From Anaspis maculata (taxonomy: Eukaryota; Arthropoda; Insecta; Coleoptera; Scraptiidae), in the NCBI GenBank assembly GCA_949128115.1, contig OX421963.1, positions 41,213,979-41,277,978 of the forward strand: 64,000 bases of DNA, read 5' to 3'. The first letter of the stretch is position 1. Each line of letters begins with the position of its first letter. The position numbers and the translations under genes are program-made. Positions 22,571 through 32,385 of this stretch are shown here, in pieces. The notes under the pieces are model-generated. The model did no database searches. It saw only the letters and a list, made by a program, of their open reading frames with translations, and was not told the DNA's origin.

Positions 22571-23170
22571 TTGATATCAAAAGTAGAGTGCACTGAGCGT
22601 CATGTAGTCCCATTCTCAAATCGATTCCAGTTTTCCGGAGGTGATTTTTTCAAAATGAAGCTTGCACATTCCGTAATTTCGAAAAAACTGCAAAGCAAAT
22701 TTCGACATGCGGTATGCCCCACGAAATATTCATTTCAGGTGCAGACTTTCTTCGAGCCATAGTTGGAAAAAAATTAAATTAATTTTTGAGAAAGGAATTT
22801 TTTGAATTGGATGACCGATTTTCGAATTTTCCACCCTGGAAAAACTGCGAATTCCCAAAACTATTCATTTCTTGAACATTTTTCAACAGTTTCTTTTCCC
22901 AACTTTCCGAGTGTTTCCCAGTTGAAAATACAAAGCTTGCTTATTGAGAGCAGACTCAAATGAAGGAGCTCAAAATGAAGCCTGATTCGAAGATTTTTGC
23001 AATGAGATGATTTTGGAAAAGGCTTTGAGTTTTTTCCGGAAAATTCACATTTTCTTGACTTTTTTTGAATTTTCTGCAAATTTCTTCCAATCTTTCTCTT
23101 ACCCTCCAACAAGAGACGTCTCGAACAAAAATTTACATAGGTTCCTGGATACTAAATAGTTGGACAAATT
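22571..23170 (-). mobile_element. Family A dispersed repeat, partial inverted copy
   Basis: Reading inverted, it matches the 5' half of family A: 'caggaacctatgtaaatttt', 'cattttgagctccttcattt' and 'ccgtgagccgcat'-like blocks in the same order as at 51840-52640. Confidence 0.65.
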
Positions 23171-23677
23171 TTGTGTCTGTGTAGAGAGAGTCCAACGAAA
23201 AACAAGGTCTGTTTTCAATTCTTTCCTCCATTTTGAACTTCCACATCTATCACACTCAACATTTGCTCTTTACAGCCTGTTCCATCTGCTAGCTATTGAT
23301 GTTTTATTCTATTAAATCGGTCGATAAACAAAAATTTTAGAGAGACAATACCAAAATTTGGTCAATTTTTGTACGATAAAAAATTGGCAAGGAGGACTGT
23401 TTTCCGTCCCCTGTTTCTCCGCAGTGGATGGACCAATTTGAGTCATAGTACTATGTGAATGAGCAGAGATGTGGGTTGTTTCTTATTACGTTTTTCCTGT
23501 GTTAAAACAAGGCTCCTCGTTTTTTTTCTTTCTTTTTTCTTTTTTTGTGTAATATTCCAACAATTTCCAGCTTCCTCCTCCAACAACAACATTTCCATGC
23601 AATGATTGCAACGCTCGAAGCTTGAGGTTATGTAAGTTATGTTACAAACAACACAAACAAAAACAGCCGAGCTGTCA
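23171..23677. other. Unassigned stretch
   Basis: T-rich sequence without recognisable genes. Confidence 0.45.
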
Positions 23678-24104
23678 ATGGGGAACTATAGTGGCAAACG
23701 TCTGAAGTAATGGCGCTCGTGTTCCATGCACCCCAGCTGTCATTAGTGTCATTTTAAGCGTACATAACCTCAACTATGGAAGTGTTATTTCATTTTCATT
23801 TGTCAGCACTCAGCATATAACCAGCGGTTTGCGTCACTTCGTGAATTAAAAAGCAGAGACAAGTCGAAAAGTCGACAAACGAAAAATAGCGGTGAAAAAA
23901 AAGGTAGTGCCGTGTTCCACCAGCTCTTTTTTTCCTCTCAGTGGGGCTCCTTTCCGCCTCGACTCTTCTTTGAGCATTAGCACTTTTCCCCTTTCCGTAC
24001 ATTTCTTTGAGGGAGGTTATGTACGATAACTGTCAAGAGTGTCAATATGGGTGCATGGAACACGTCGCCCTCTACAATCCGTTTTGCCTATAGTTCCCCA
24101 TTAG
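23678..24104. mobile_element. ~427 bp foldback element
   Basis: Left arm AATGGGGAACTATAGTGGCA and inner GTGTTCCATGCACCC / GTACATAACCTC blocks are inverted at the right (GGTTATGTAC, GGGTGCATGGAACAC, TATAGTTCCCCATT). Target duplication not resolved. Confidence 0.75.
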
Positions 24105-24632
24105 GCCATGCATATGTCAGTTATGTCATGTGAATGATATGTCATTCGCGGTTCAAGTGCAAAGTTGCGATTTATTACGATCTGTTTTATGCTAGGTATG
24201 TTATAAATACATGAAATAATATAAGAAAAATTGTTCAATACGATTTGGGAACGTAAGTCACTATGTAATGGAAAAAAAAACAAAAAAAACCCGGTTTTTC
24301 ATTCATTCAAAAAAACGCCTATTGAAAAAACCGTTTTTAGACATCTCTGGAAGTAAGAGAGAGTATCATTCATCCCATATCAGCATATCAGTAATAAAAT
24401 CTGTCAATATTTTTATTTTCAAAAAAAAACGAGGTCAGAAAATGCTCATTTTCAATTGCGTCCGCCATCTTAAATTTTTGACAGTTTGGCTATCCTCGTA
24501 TTCACTCTTGTAGCCTATTAGCCTAAGTTTGTGAAAATCGGTTGAGAAACAAATATGTATTTTAAAAAGAGAATGAAACAGTGCGGTTTTTTTGACCACC
24601 CGGTATTCTCCTACTCCAACTTGAAAAGTGGA

Positions 24633-24808
24633 GCGGTCGTGGCCGAGTGGTATAGGTGATGGCAAGCTGACCCACTCGCGCTTCGCTGTGCGGGTTCGAA
24701 TCCCGCTACATCCATGGATATTTTGTTATGTCCCCGAGGTTCATTGCTAGAGCAGCTAATAGCTGAATATCGCCTCGTTAAATAAGTCGATTAAATAAAT
24801 AAATAAAA
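24633..24808 (+). mobile_element. tRNA-derived SINE (Ser/Leu-like head), copy 2
   Basis: Head GCGGTCGTGGCCGAGTGGTA, B box GGGTTCGAATCCC at 24692-24704, the same body as the copy at 1117-1278, and an AAATAAATAAATAAAA tail. This copy has the better internal promoter. Confidence 0.8.
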
Positions 24809-24840
24809 CCACATCGGATTGCTTCACATTGCTGTTTCCG

Positions 24841-25335
24841 TTAATTAATGGAAACACTAGAGACTTTAAGAGACACGGCATATTGAACCTGGCAGGTGTT
24901 ATACCGACTGCTGTGCTGCATCATGTAGATCGCCAGCGAGCCCAACAGCTTCGCCCTGTACGAACATTTGGAGCACTCGAACCACTCGATTCTTGCAAAG
25001 TGTTTCGACAATATGTGCAGTTTCAATTTTTTTTTGTATTTCGTCTGGAACTGGCACTCAAGGCACCGAAACAAATTAAAGCGGGCCGCCACCACTTCGA
25101 ACTTGTCCAAATCGGTTGATCGTCCGAAAGTAATCGTTTCAAGTTCAAGTAATCCTTGCGCATGGTCTTGAACGAACACTCTGTCCATTCGTGCATTTTG
25201 GTTCCGTGCATCAATAAAAAATGGTATTCTGAATACGGTTCTTTATGCATCTGATACTCACGTGTAAAGACTTGCAAATTTGAGCACATTTTGTCAAAAA
25301 ACTCACACCGTTTACATTGCAGTGTGTTCGTTTCG
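24841..25335 (-). pseudogene. Broken C2H2 zinc-finger gene fragment
   Basis: On the minus strand the frame starting near 25335 gives LQCKRCEFF and about 60 residues with degenerate fingers. After a frameshift near 25110 a second frame gives a complete finger, CLECQFQTKYKKKLKLHILSKH without its linker (C-x2-C-x12-H-x4-H). A second finger, CSKCSYRAKLLGSLAIYMMQH-like, has the first zinc-binding histidine changed to tyrosine. Array spacing and the FxCxxCxxxTKYKxxLxxH style match the tandem C2H2 families expanded in insects. The frameshift and lost ligand argue for a relic. Confidence 0.65.
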
Positions 25336-25892
25336 AGTGTTCATATACGAACAGCATTGAAACATTTAAAAAAAATCAGAAAAAAAATCATTGCTTCAAT
25401 TTGATGTATCACAAAGTAGGTAGTGCCATTTGAAATTTTAAAGTTGGGGTGGGTGGGGTCCAAGGCTGGTCGCCGTTATGTTGTACTATAGGTTGCCTCA
25501 TCCAGTTTATGCGTGACGTCACAAGATACCGTCCGGGAACTTGATTTTGGCTGAAACTGATGTCGCTTTTTTCGTTTGACATTTCGGATCTTATTTCGAC
25601 GGAAATCCACCAAATTTCTGAACTGGACGAGAAATGGTTGATGCACATTCAACGATTGGTGGTTTTTAAACGAATCGGGCCTGCTTTTATTCACCAAAAC
25701 ACAATTTTGAATGCCGAACTGTCAAGACCAAAAACAAGGCGATAACGTTATCAGGAGGTGAAGCGGACTGCGCATCTGTTACCGGATAGCTTGGTAAAGA
25801 ACCTGACTCTCAACTAGAAGGTAGTGGGATCGAACCGCAGCCATGCCGAACTTTTTTTCTTCAAAAACATCCAAATTGCGATTTTAAAAATC

Positions 25893-27434
25893 TGTTGTGG
25901 GGCGACACAAAACTTTCCCGGCGGTATCCAGAGACGTCAGTAATGATTTTGATCGAAGTGTCCCTTCGGGAGGGGGCGATTCGATTTGGAAATTGATGAA
26001 AAAATTCTATTTAGTCGAGCGTTTAGCAAGCATCCTGTATCCATTGTTGAGCGGACAGAAAAAATGACAGGTTAGGTCAGTTTTCCAAGGTGATGAAATG
26101 ATCCAAAAGGTAGAACTTGGTAGCTAACTGTTGTGATATCTCAAAAATGCAGGGCTGGTTCCTTATTGAAATCTTTGTTCCTACTTCAGATATGATGATG
26201 AAATTACAAAAACTTGATTGGAAACTTTTACTGCATCTGTGTGTCAAATTTCAACTCTATATTTTCAATTTAGAGCTTGGGCAGACAAACCCAGACCCAA
26301 TGTGCCAACTGAGGGCTTCCGATCAAAATCATCCACCCAAAGTCTAATCAGATCAGACTCAGTTAATCAGGCTTAACTTAGGCCTCCGTACCTGATTTCG
26401 ATTTGATCGGATCAATAATTCGGTAATTATCGTGACAGAACCGCTTAATTTGTACGATCGCATGAGTGGTTTTATATTTTCAGGAGGAAAATTTCCGGGA
26501 AATTGGAGAGAAATGATTGGAAAATGTTCAAGAACCAGTTATCTATTCTCTAAAAAAAAACAATTCCAAGAAATCTGTTCACGGAATAAAAAGTTGGAAA
26601 ATTTGCAGTTTTTCCAGAGAGGAAAACTCGGCGACTGTTGATCCGATTTAGAAAATCTTTCCTCCAAAAATTAGCTCAATCTTTTCTCCAACTTTTATTC
26701 ACAGCATGTCTGCACCTAAAATTAATATTTCGTGGGGCCTACCGCATGTAGAAGTTTGCATTGCGTTTTTCTCAAATTCACGGAATGTGCAAATATCATT
26801 TTGAAAAAATTACAGTCAGAAAACCGGAACTGTGTCGACTTTGAAAATAGACCTGCACGACGCTCTATCCAATTTAGTTTCGATATCAGTTGAAATTTTC
26901 CAAAAAAAGTCGATCCCCGAGCAGGAATAAATTTTTGAGTGGAGTCCTGCTACAAAAGCGAGTCGTTCTGGTCGAAACACCGGGGAGAGCCCCTCCTGAG
27001 TGGCAACGGCCAGGAGAAATTTTGAAAATTCATTACGTCCAACTGGAGAATGGTGGAAAACCGCAACTGCGGCCTCAATTTGGTTCTTTTGTTTTGTTGC
27101 TTCCTGCCAAATCTGGTTCCAATCCATCGGATAGATTTTGAATAATTAATTGGTAAAGTTTTGAACTTTAACATTTTTTATTATTTGACAGATGACAGAT
27201 AGGACAATGTTTTTAACTTTTCTGGATACAGTTTTTCAAGGGGTTTCAAATGACATATTGCAAGTTGAGTTCCGTGAGATATAGCTTCTGACATTTGATG
27301 ATAGTGACAGTTGGGTTTGACAGATGACAGCCAAAAACTAATGGGCTCTTTTCAGGAAACAACCATGTTTGTATACCAAATATCAAGTCGATCCAGTCAA
27401 CGTTACGGCAGTTATCGTGGAAGATCACAGACAG

Positions 27435-27505
<71 letters not shown>

Positions 27506-27620
27506 GACAGACATCATTCTGAAAATGGTCTTAATCGTCTTGGAGGACCTCAAAACGGATATATCCGGTGAAATCTCGAAACTTTTTTTCTGCACGATTA
27601 CAATACTTTCCCTCCGTGTT
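25893..27620 (+). mobile_element. Family A dispersed repeat, longest uninterrupted copy
   Basis: Begins 'ctgttgtggggcgacacaaa' and ends 'tgcacgattacaatactttc'. It contains all family A blocks, including the (CA)n-expanded ACAGACAC tract. It is inserted at the centre of the foldback at 25485-28368. No ORF above about 100 residues, and none with a recognised domain. Confidence 0.7.
27439..27503. repeat. (CA)n microsatellite
   Basis: About 65 bp of CA repeats at the position where other family A copies have only ACAGACACAC, so an expansion inside the element. Confidence 0.95.
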
Positions 27621-27782
27621 CGTGGGTGGGCCGGGAAAGTAAAATTAGAAAGAGAAAACAAAATTCAAATTAGTGTTGCCCAACTCATATTTGATTTTAC
27701 AAATCACAATTTGAGTGTTTTTGAAGAAAAAAAAGTTCGGCATGGCTGCGGTTCGATCCCACTACCTTCTAGTTGAGAGTCA

Positions 27783-28038
27783 ATTTTTTCCAATTCAACA
27801 AGTTTTATTCATTGTTTTAAGTGTGTACAATTTTTACAACCTAAACCTACTATAGATATAACTTATTAGAACATAAAAATGAACATGTTTACATCCAGTG
27901 GTTGTTGTTTACAATTTTCCTTTGTTTGCGACTCCTTGCAATCCTCTGCCTCATTCGCCTCTTCTAGTTAACTGGCTGGTAGTGGCTTGGTACGCGGATT
28001 CCTCCGCAATGCAACAATTTCAGCTTTGGTTGACTTTG
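27783..28038 (-). mobile_element. Retro-inserted 3' end of an mRNA or LINE, with 8 bp duplication
   Basis: Flanked by GAGAGTCA at 27775-27782 and 28039-28046. On the minus strand the insert ends ATGAATAAAACTTG...GGAAAAAA, that is, a polyadenylation signal followed by a short poly-A. Its 5' part has an open frame with KSTKAEIVALRRNPRTKPL before a stop, which may be the C terminus of the source protein (not recognised). The left arm of the same foldback lacks the insert, giving the empty-site comparison. Confidence 0.75.
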
Positions 28039-28869
28039 GAGAGTCAGGTTCTTTACCAATGAGCTACCCGGTGACTGATGCGCGGTCCGCTTCACCTCGT
28101 GATAACGTTATCGCCTTGTTTTTGGTCTTGACAGTTCGGCATTTAAAATTGTGTCTTGGTGAATAAAAGCATGCCCGATTCATTTAAAAACCACCAATCG
28201 TTGAATGTGCATCAACCATTTCTCGTCCAGTTCAGAAATTTGGTGGATTTCCGTCGAAATGAGATCCGAAATGTCAAACGAAAAAAGCGACATCAGTTTC
28301 AGCCAAAATCAAGTTCCCGGACGGCATCTTGTGACGTCACACATAAACTGGATGAGGCAACCTATAGTAAAACACACTGACGTATAATTGGCGAGTTTCA
28401 AGATCGAATACGCCATCTGACGGCCAACGTGTAAACGACGTTTGTGCACGGATCAACCGCAGATTTGTGTGGGCTCTTATGAGCGTTGCGGTGTTTGGTG
28501 ACTTTAATTGATTCCATCTGACTTAACGCGGCGTTAATTTTTTCCAACAAAGTACGTGAGCCACGCACGTTTTATTATCTTGAATATACTAGGTGTCGTC
28601 GGTTGCAAAAGCATTGCATTTTTAAATAAGAGTGGCACGTGTACGACGACTGGCAAGCAAAAGTGGCATCAGAATGGAAGGTGGTAAGATTTGTGATTTT
28701 GTCATAGTGACAAAAAGTGGCGAAGAATTTGTTGCGTTCCCGAGTGCGAGTCGCGCTGTGGAAACCGGAAAAAGGAAGAGTTACATTTTCACCGTTTTCC
28801 GTCGAAAGCGAAAGACGCAAGTTGGGTAGTCAAGATGACAAACAAACTCGGCACTGTGGAAAATATGAC

Positions 28870-29373
28870 TACGAGAAAAGCCTGGGAAGTGTCGCTGAAA
28901 ATAGGAACTTTAAATGGCTGCATCGAAGAGGCACAGCTGCGATATGTTTGCATGTCCCGGAGTGGCCTGCTTTGCAAGTGCATTTAAACGTTCCAATTTC
29001 ACAGGAACTCTCGCGAGAACTGCTACTACTATTTCTTTTAATTACAATCTCAGTTGCCTCGTGAGGAGATTCATAGAATGCGCTTGTTTGTAAACACAAT
29101 CCAAATATGTCTATGTTTGAACTGAAGCTTGATTCGGTTCGCTTTCGACCACACAACACAAGAAATTGTGACTTCAGAATTTCCTATCCGTTGAGGCTTG
29201 AGGCCATCCAGTGATTGAAAACCTTCATAACACTCAATTCGCTTTTGCCATTTTCGAGTTCCACCGTAATAGGTACTAATTAACCACGTTTCACGTCTGG
29301 AGGACATTAAAAACCGCTTACTACTGATAAGATTTTTGAACGCGCGGGCAACAATCCGTGCCCTATCCGACAT
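28870..29373 (-). pseudogene. SWIM zinc-finger protein gene, frameshifted
   Basis: The minus frame from 29373 gives about 75 plausible residues (MSDRARIVARAFKNL..., STYYGGTRKWQKR, GLKPQRIGNSEV). In a second frame from about 29100 comes a SWIM finger with ligands C-x-C-x7-C-x-H (CTCKAGHSGTCKHIAAV, 28932-28982). SWIM fingers bind DNA or protein and occur in many multi-copy insect proteins, often beside a YqaJ nuclease domain, which is not seen here. Another frame change after the finger breaks the tail. A short intron instead of the first frameshift is possible, but no good donor/acceptor pair was found. Confidence 0.55.
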
Positions 29374-29379
29374 GTTTGT

Positions 29380-30095
29380 TTACATGCGAAGCGCATCAGC
29401 AGCGCCACCATCGGTAATGTTACTCGCCAATACTAGACGGATCTTTCCTATCCCCATTACACACTGTGTTGACGCGCGAGAACCACTAGGACCAGGGGAA
29501 AGTGGGGGGGCGCGGGAGTTTGTTATCAGGACGACACATTGGCGTGCTTGCAGCGTTTTCTTTATGTTAAAGAGGCAAGACAAATAAAGGTCCAAAATAA
29601 CGTCAATGTATGCTCCCGGTATGCCGAAGCTTTGCACACCTGGCACTACTGCACCATTATTACCTCGCGAAATGAGCGAAATATCAAACAAAACGAAAAA
29701 TATAATGAGCGAAAAGCGTCAAAGAAATGGGACCGCTATGGTGTGACGTGTGCAGCATGAAACGCGATCAGCTGACCGCAGCGCGCGACTCACAACAAGC
29801 CGCTCCCACAACAAGGTGCTACAATACGAGGTGTGATCACTTGGAATTTAATCCCTACTCTCTACCTCTACTCCTACTTTACTTCTTAATTTTCAATTAG
29901 ACATGGAAAATCTTTTCAAAAAATAGTACAAAATTGAGTATCTTGACGATTTGGAGTGAAAATCCACACATTGGCCCTGCATTCATTAAGCGGGCTCACC
30001 TCAGTTGATATACTGGCATATTGTTATTTTCCTGACGTCGGCCATACTGGATTTAGGTCTTGGCCGTATGCACGGATGTAAACAACTCGGTCTAG
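29380..30095. other. Unassigned stretch
   Basis: Several short overlapping frames on both strands, none with a recognised motif. Confidence 0.4.
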
Positions 30096-30167
30096 TATTA
30101 TACGTCAGTGGTAAAACATAACGTCGACCAGCCTTGGGTGGGGTCCACCTGATTAGTATCTATCTAA

Positions 30168-30549
30168 GGGCCCCCATTTACCTACCGGCCGCCGGCCGGA
30201 AATGGACGGCAGGCCAGAACATTTTCGTCCAAAAATGACCTGGGTAGCTATTTTTGAAAGTGTGCGAGAAACTCCCTGGGAGTTTTATATAATCCGTACT
30301 ACACTGTTGTAGAGAAAGTTCCCTAAAAATCACGATTTTAGGCAATCTATTTACTCCCAGAGAGTTTCTCTCACACTTTCAAGAATAGCAACCCTGAATA
30401 ATGTCTTGCCGTCAAAAGTTTTCTGGCGGAAGGGTACCTACACACCTACCGGCAACTACTTTTGACGGCAAAACTTTATTCAGGTCATTTTTGGACGAAA
30501 ATTTTATGGCTGGCCGTCCATTGCTGGACCGGCAGGTGAATGGGTACCC
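30168..30549. mobile_element. 382 bp foldback element, TAA target duplication
   Basis: Ends GGGCCCCCATTTACCT / AGGTGAATGGGTACCC with TAA at 30165-30167 and 30550-30552. Arms pair through CATTTTCGTCCAAAAATGACC and GAGAAACTCCCTGGGAGT-type blocks. Harbinger-like by its 3 bp duplication. Confidence 0.8.
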
Positions 30550-30573
30550 TAAGATTTAAAATCATCTATCTAA

Positions 30574-32223
30574 AAGGTGGATTTATACTCGCAGAAAATA
30601 AGAATAAAAATAAAAATAACGATAAGAATAAAAATAATAAAAATAAGAATGGCAACTGCCCATTTATACTCCAGAAATAAAAATGAGAATAAGAAATAGT
30701 TTGAAACATTGCTCATAGGTGTCGCTCGAAGCATTAGAATGACAGTCGTCAATTTTTTTTTACAGTTTTTAGCTTTATGCTGTTGTTATTGCGGTTGTTT
30801 TACTACTTGTTTTGTTTGGTGTCATACAATATCACTAATCTGTAATAATACTTGAATAGATAAGTATCCAAAAGAATTTTTTACATCGCATTACTTCAAA
30901 TTAATATCATGGGTAGTGTAGGTATCTACTTCTCAATCTAAATTATTGCAGTGATTGACAATTATCACTGATTTGAACTTGTGAGGATAACTGGTAGATG
31001 GCGCCACGTTTGGACCGCCGTTACAAACCAACCCGTGGGAGTTTCTTGCCTACCCAAAGACTGGCGGTTTCAGGCAACTCTTGCTACCTCGATGTACTGC
31101 GGATTGCATGAAAGCAGCCCCCATCGTCATCGGCAAAGCTCGACTGCGTTCGTCACTCGTTCGGCCTATCTTCGAGCAGAAGTTGAAAATATTCAACTTG
31201 TTATTTTTAAGGTGGATTTATACTCGCAGAAAATAAAAATAAAAATAAAAATAACGATAAGAATAAAGATAAGAACGGCAACTGCCCATTTAGACTCCAT
31301 AAATAAAAATAAGAATAAGAAATAGTTTGAAACATTGCTCATAGGTGTCGCTCGAAGCATTAGAATGACAGTCGTCAAAATTTTTAGTTACAGTTTTTAG
31401 CTTTATGCTGTAGTTATTGCGGTTGTCTTTCTACTTGTTTTGTTTGGTGTCATACAATATCACTAATCTGTAATAATACTTGGATAGATAAGTATCCAAA
31501 AGAATGTTTTACACCGCATTATTTCAAATTAATATTATGTGTAGTGTAGGTATCTACTTCTCAATCTAAATTATTGCAGTGATTGACAATTATCACTGAT
31601 TTGAACTTGTGAGGATAACTGGTAGATGGCGCCACGTTTGGACCGCCGTTACAAAACAACCCGTGGGAGTTTCTTGCCTACCCAAAGACTGGCGGTTTCA
31701 GGCAACTCTTGCTACATCGATGTACTGCGGATTGCATGAAAGCAGCCCCCATCGTCATCGGCAAAGCTCGACTGCGTTCGTCACTCGTTCGGCTTATCTT
31801 CGAGCAGAAGTTGAAAATATTCAACTTGTTATTTTTATGTCAGTAGCGGCGGTGAGTATTTTTTGGGAGGAGCTAGGATCTCGTCATTAACGGAAGGAAA
31901 CACAAGCCGCGGAAGGCTTTAAAACACATTGTAGAATATTATTCTACATTAGTTAACCGCGTAACTTTAATTAACCAATAACATTGAGGATGATTTGTGC
32001 AGAACATTAGGAAACATTTCGCCCTCAAAGACTCTTTTACGCCGCCCCTGTTGCCATATCTGCGCATCTTCAATACGCAACAGTGAATGGAATGTTGGGA
32101 TTCCTTATTCTTATTGTTATTTCTTATTTTGGTGTATAAATGCTTCCATCTGAAAGCTCATTTTCAACATTTTCTTATTTTTATTCTTATTGTTATTTTT
32201 ATTTTTCCTTTTTAAATCCACCT
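30574..32223. mobile_element. Family B element containing a tandem 635 bp duplication
   Basis: Left end AAGGTGGATTTATACTCGCA with AATAAAAATAACGATAAG-type repeats; right end is the inverse (TTATTCTTATTGTTATTTTT, then AAATCCACCTT). The first 635 bp (30574-31208) are repeated almost exactly at 31209-31843. A third copy occurs inverted at 48170-48974. No transposase. The ~100-residue frame in each unit is conserved only because the repeat is conserved. Confidence 0.8.
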
Positions 32224-32385
32224 TGATCAGTAGGTATAGTAAGATGAGATCATGAAGTGTGGGTGGGGCAGAGGGTTCCGAGGTTTCCATAAAACAGAGG
32301 TTTGAGGTTCTCTCTTCTCTCGCAAACGGGGGGCGGTGCAGAATAATGCGGCGCGCCAAGGACGGGAGGAAAGGACACGGCCAAT

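Larger units (their letters stand above)
25485..28368. mobile_element. Foldback element with tRNA-like arms and a family A core
   Basis: Ends ACTATAGGTTGCCTCATCCA / inverse. The left arm is 25485-25876 and the right arm 27712-28368. Both arms encode the same open 73-74 residue frame (25476-25697 minus, 28156-28380 plus), and both carry a tRNA-like segment (GGTAAAGAACCTGACTCTC...GATCGAACCGCAGCC). A family A copy sits at the centre. The right arm is longer by a 256 bp retro-insertion. Confidence 0.75.
25451..30149. mobile_element. Inverted-repeat pair enclosing a SWIM-finger relic ('element X')
   Basis: Left end: 25451-25484 (GGTCCAAGGCTGGTCGCCG...) plus, after the foldback insertion, 28369-28388 (CACTGACGTATAAT). 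Right end: 30096-30149, the inverse of both parts joined (ATTATACGTCAGTG, then CGACCAGCCTTGG, then GGGGTCCACC). The pair fits a DNA transposon with ~55 bp TIRs whose left TIR was split by the 25485-28368 foldback. The interior left after removing the foldback (28389-30095) holds the SWIM relic. The grouping is inference. Confidence 0.4.

Noticed and set aside
24633..24710. tRNA-Ser/Leu gene
   Set aside because: A and B boxes are good but the anticodon stem and acceptor stem do not pair, and the same head plus body recurs at 1117-1278 with a tail, so it is a SINE.
27311..27776. ORFs with Thr-His or Cys-Val repeats
   Set aside because: They translate the (CA)n microsatellite within family A.
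25476..28380. A conserved 74-residue protein encoded in both foldback arms
   Set aside because: The arms are copies of each other, so shared frames are expected; no third copy with coding-type substitution pattern is available here.
30981..31890. Two ~100-residue identical ORFs
   Set aside because: They fall in the tandem 635 bp family B units; identity follows from the duplication and no protein family fits.
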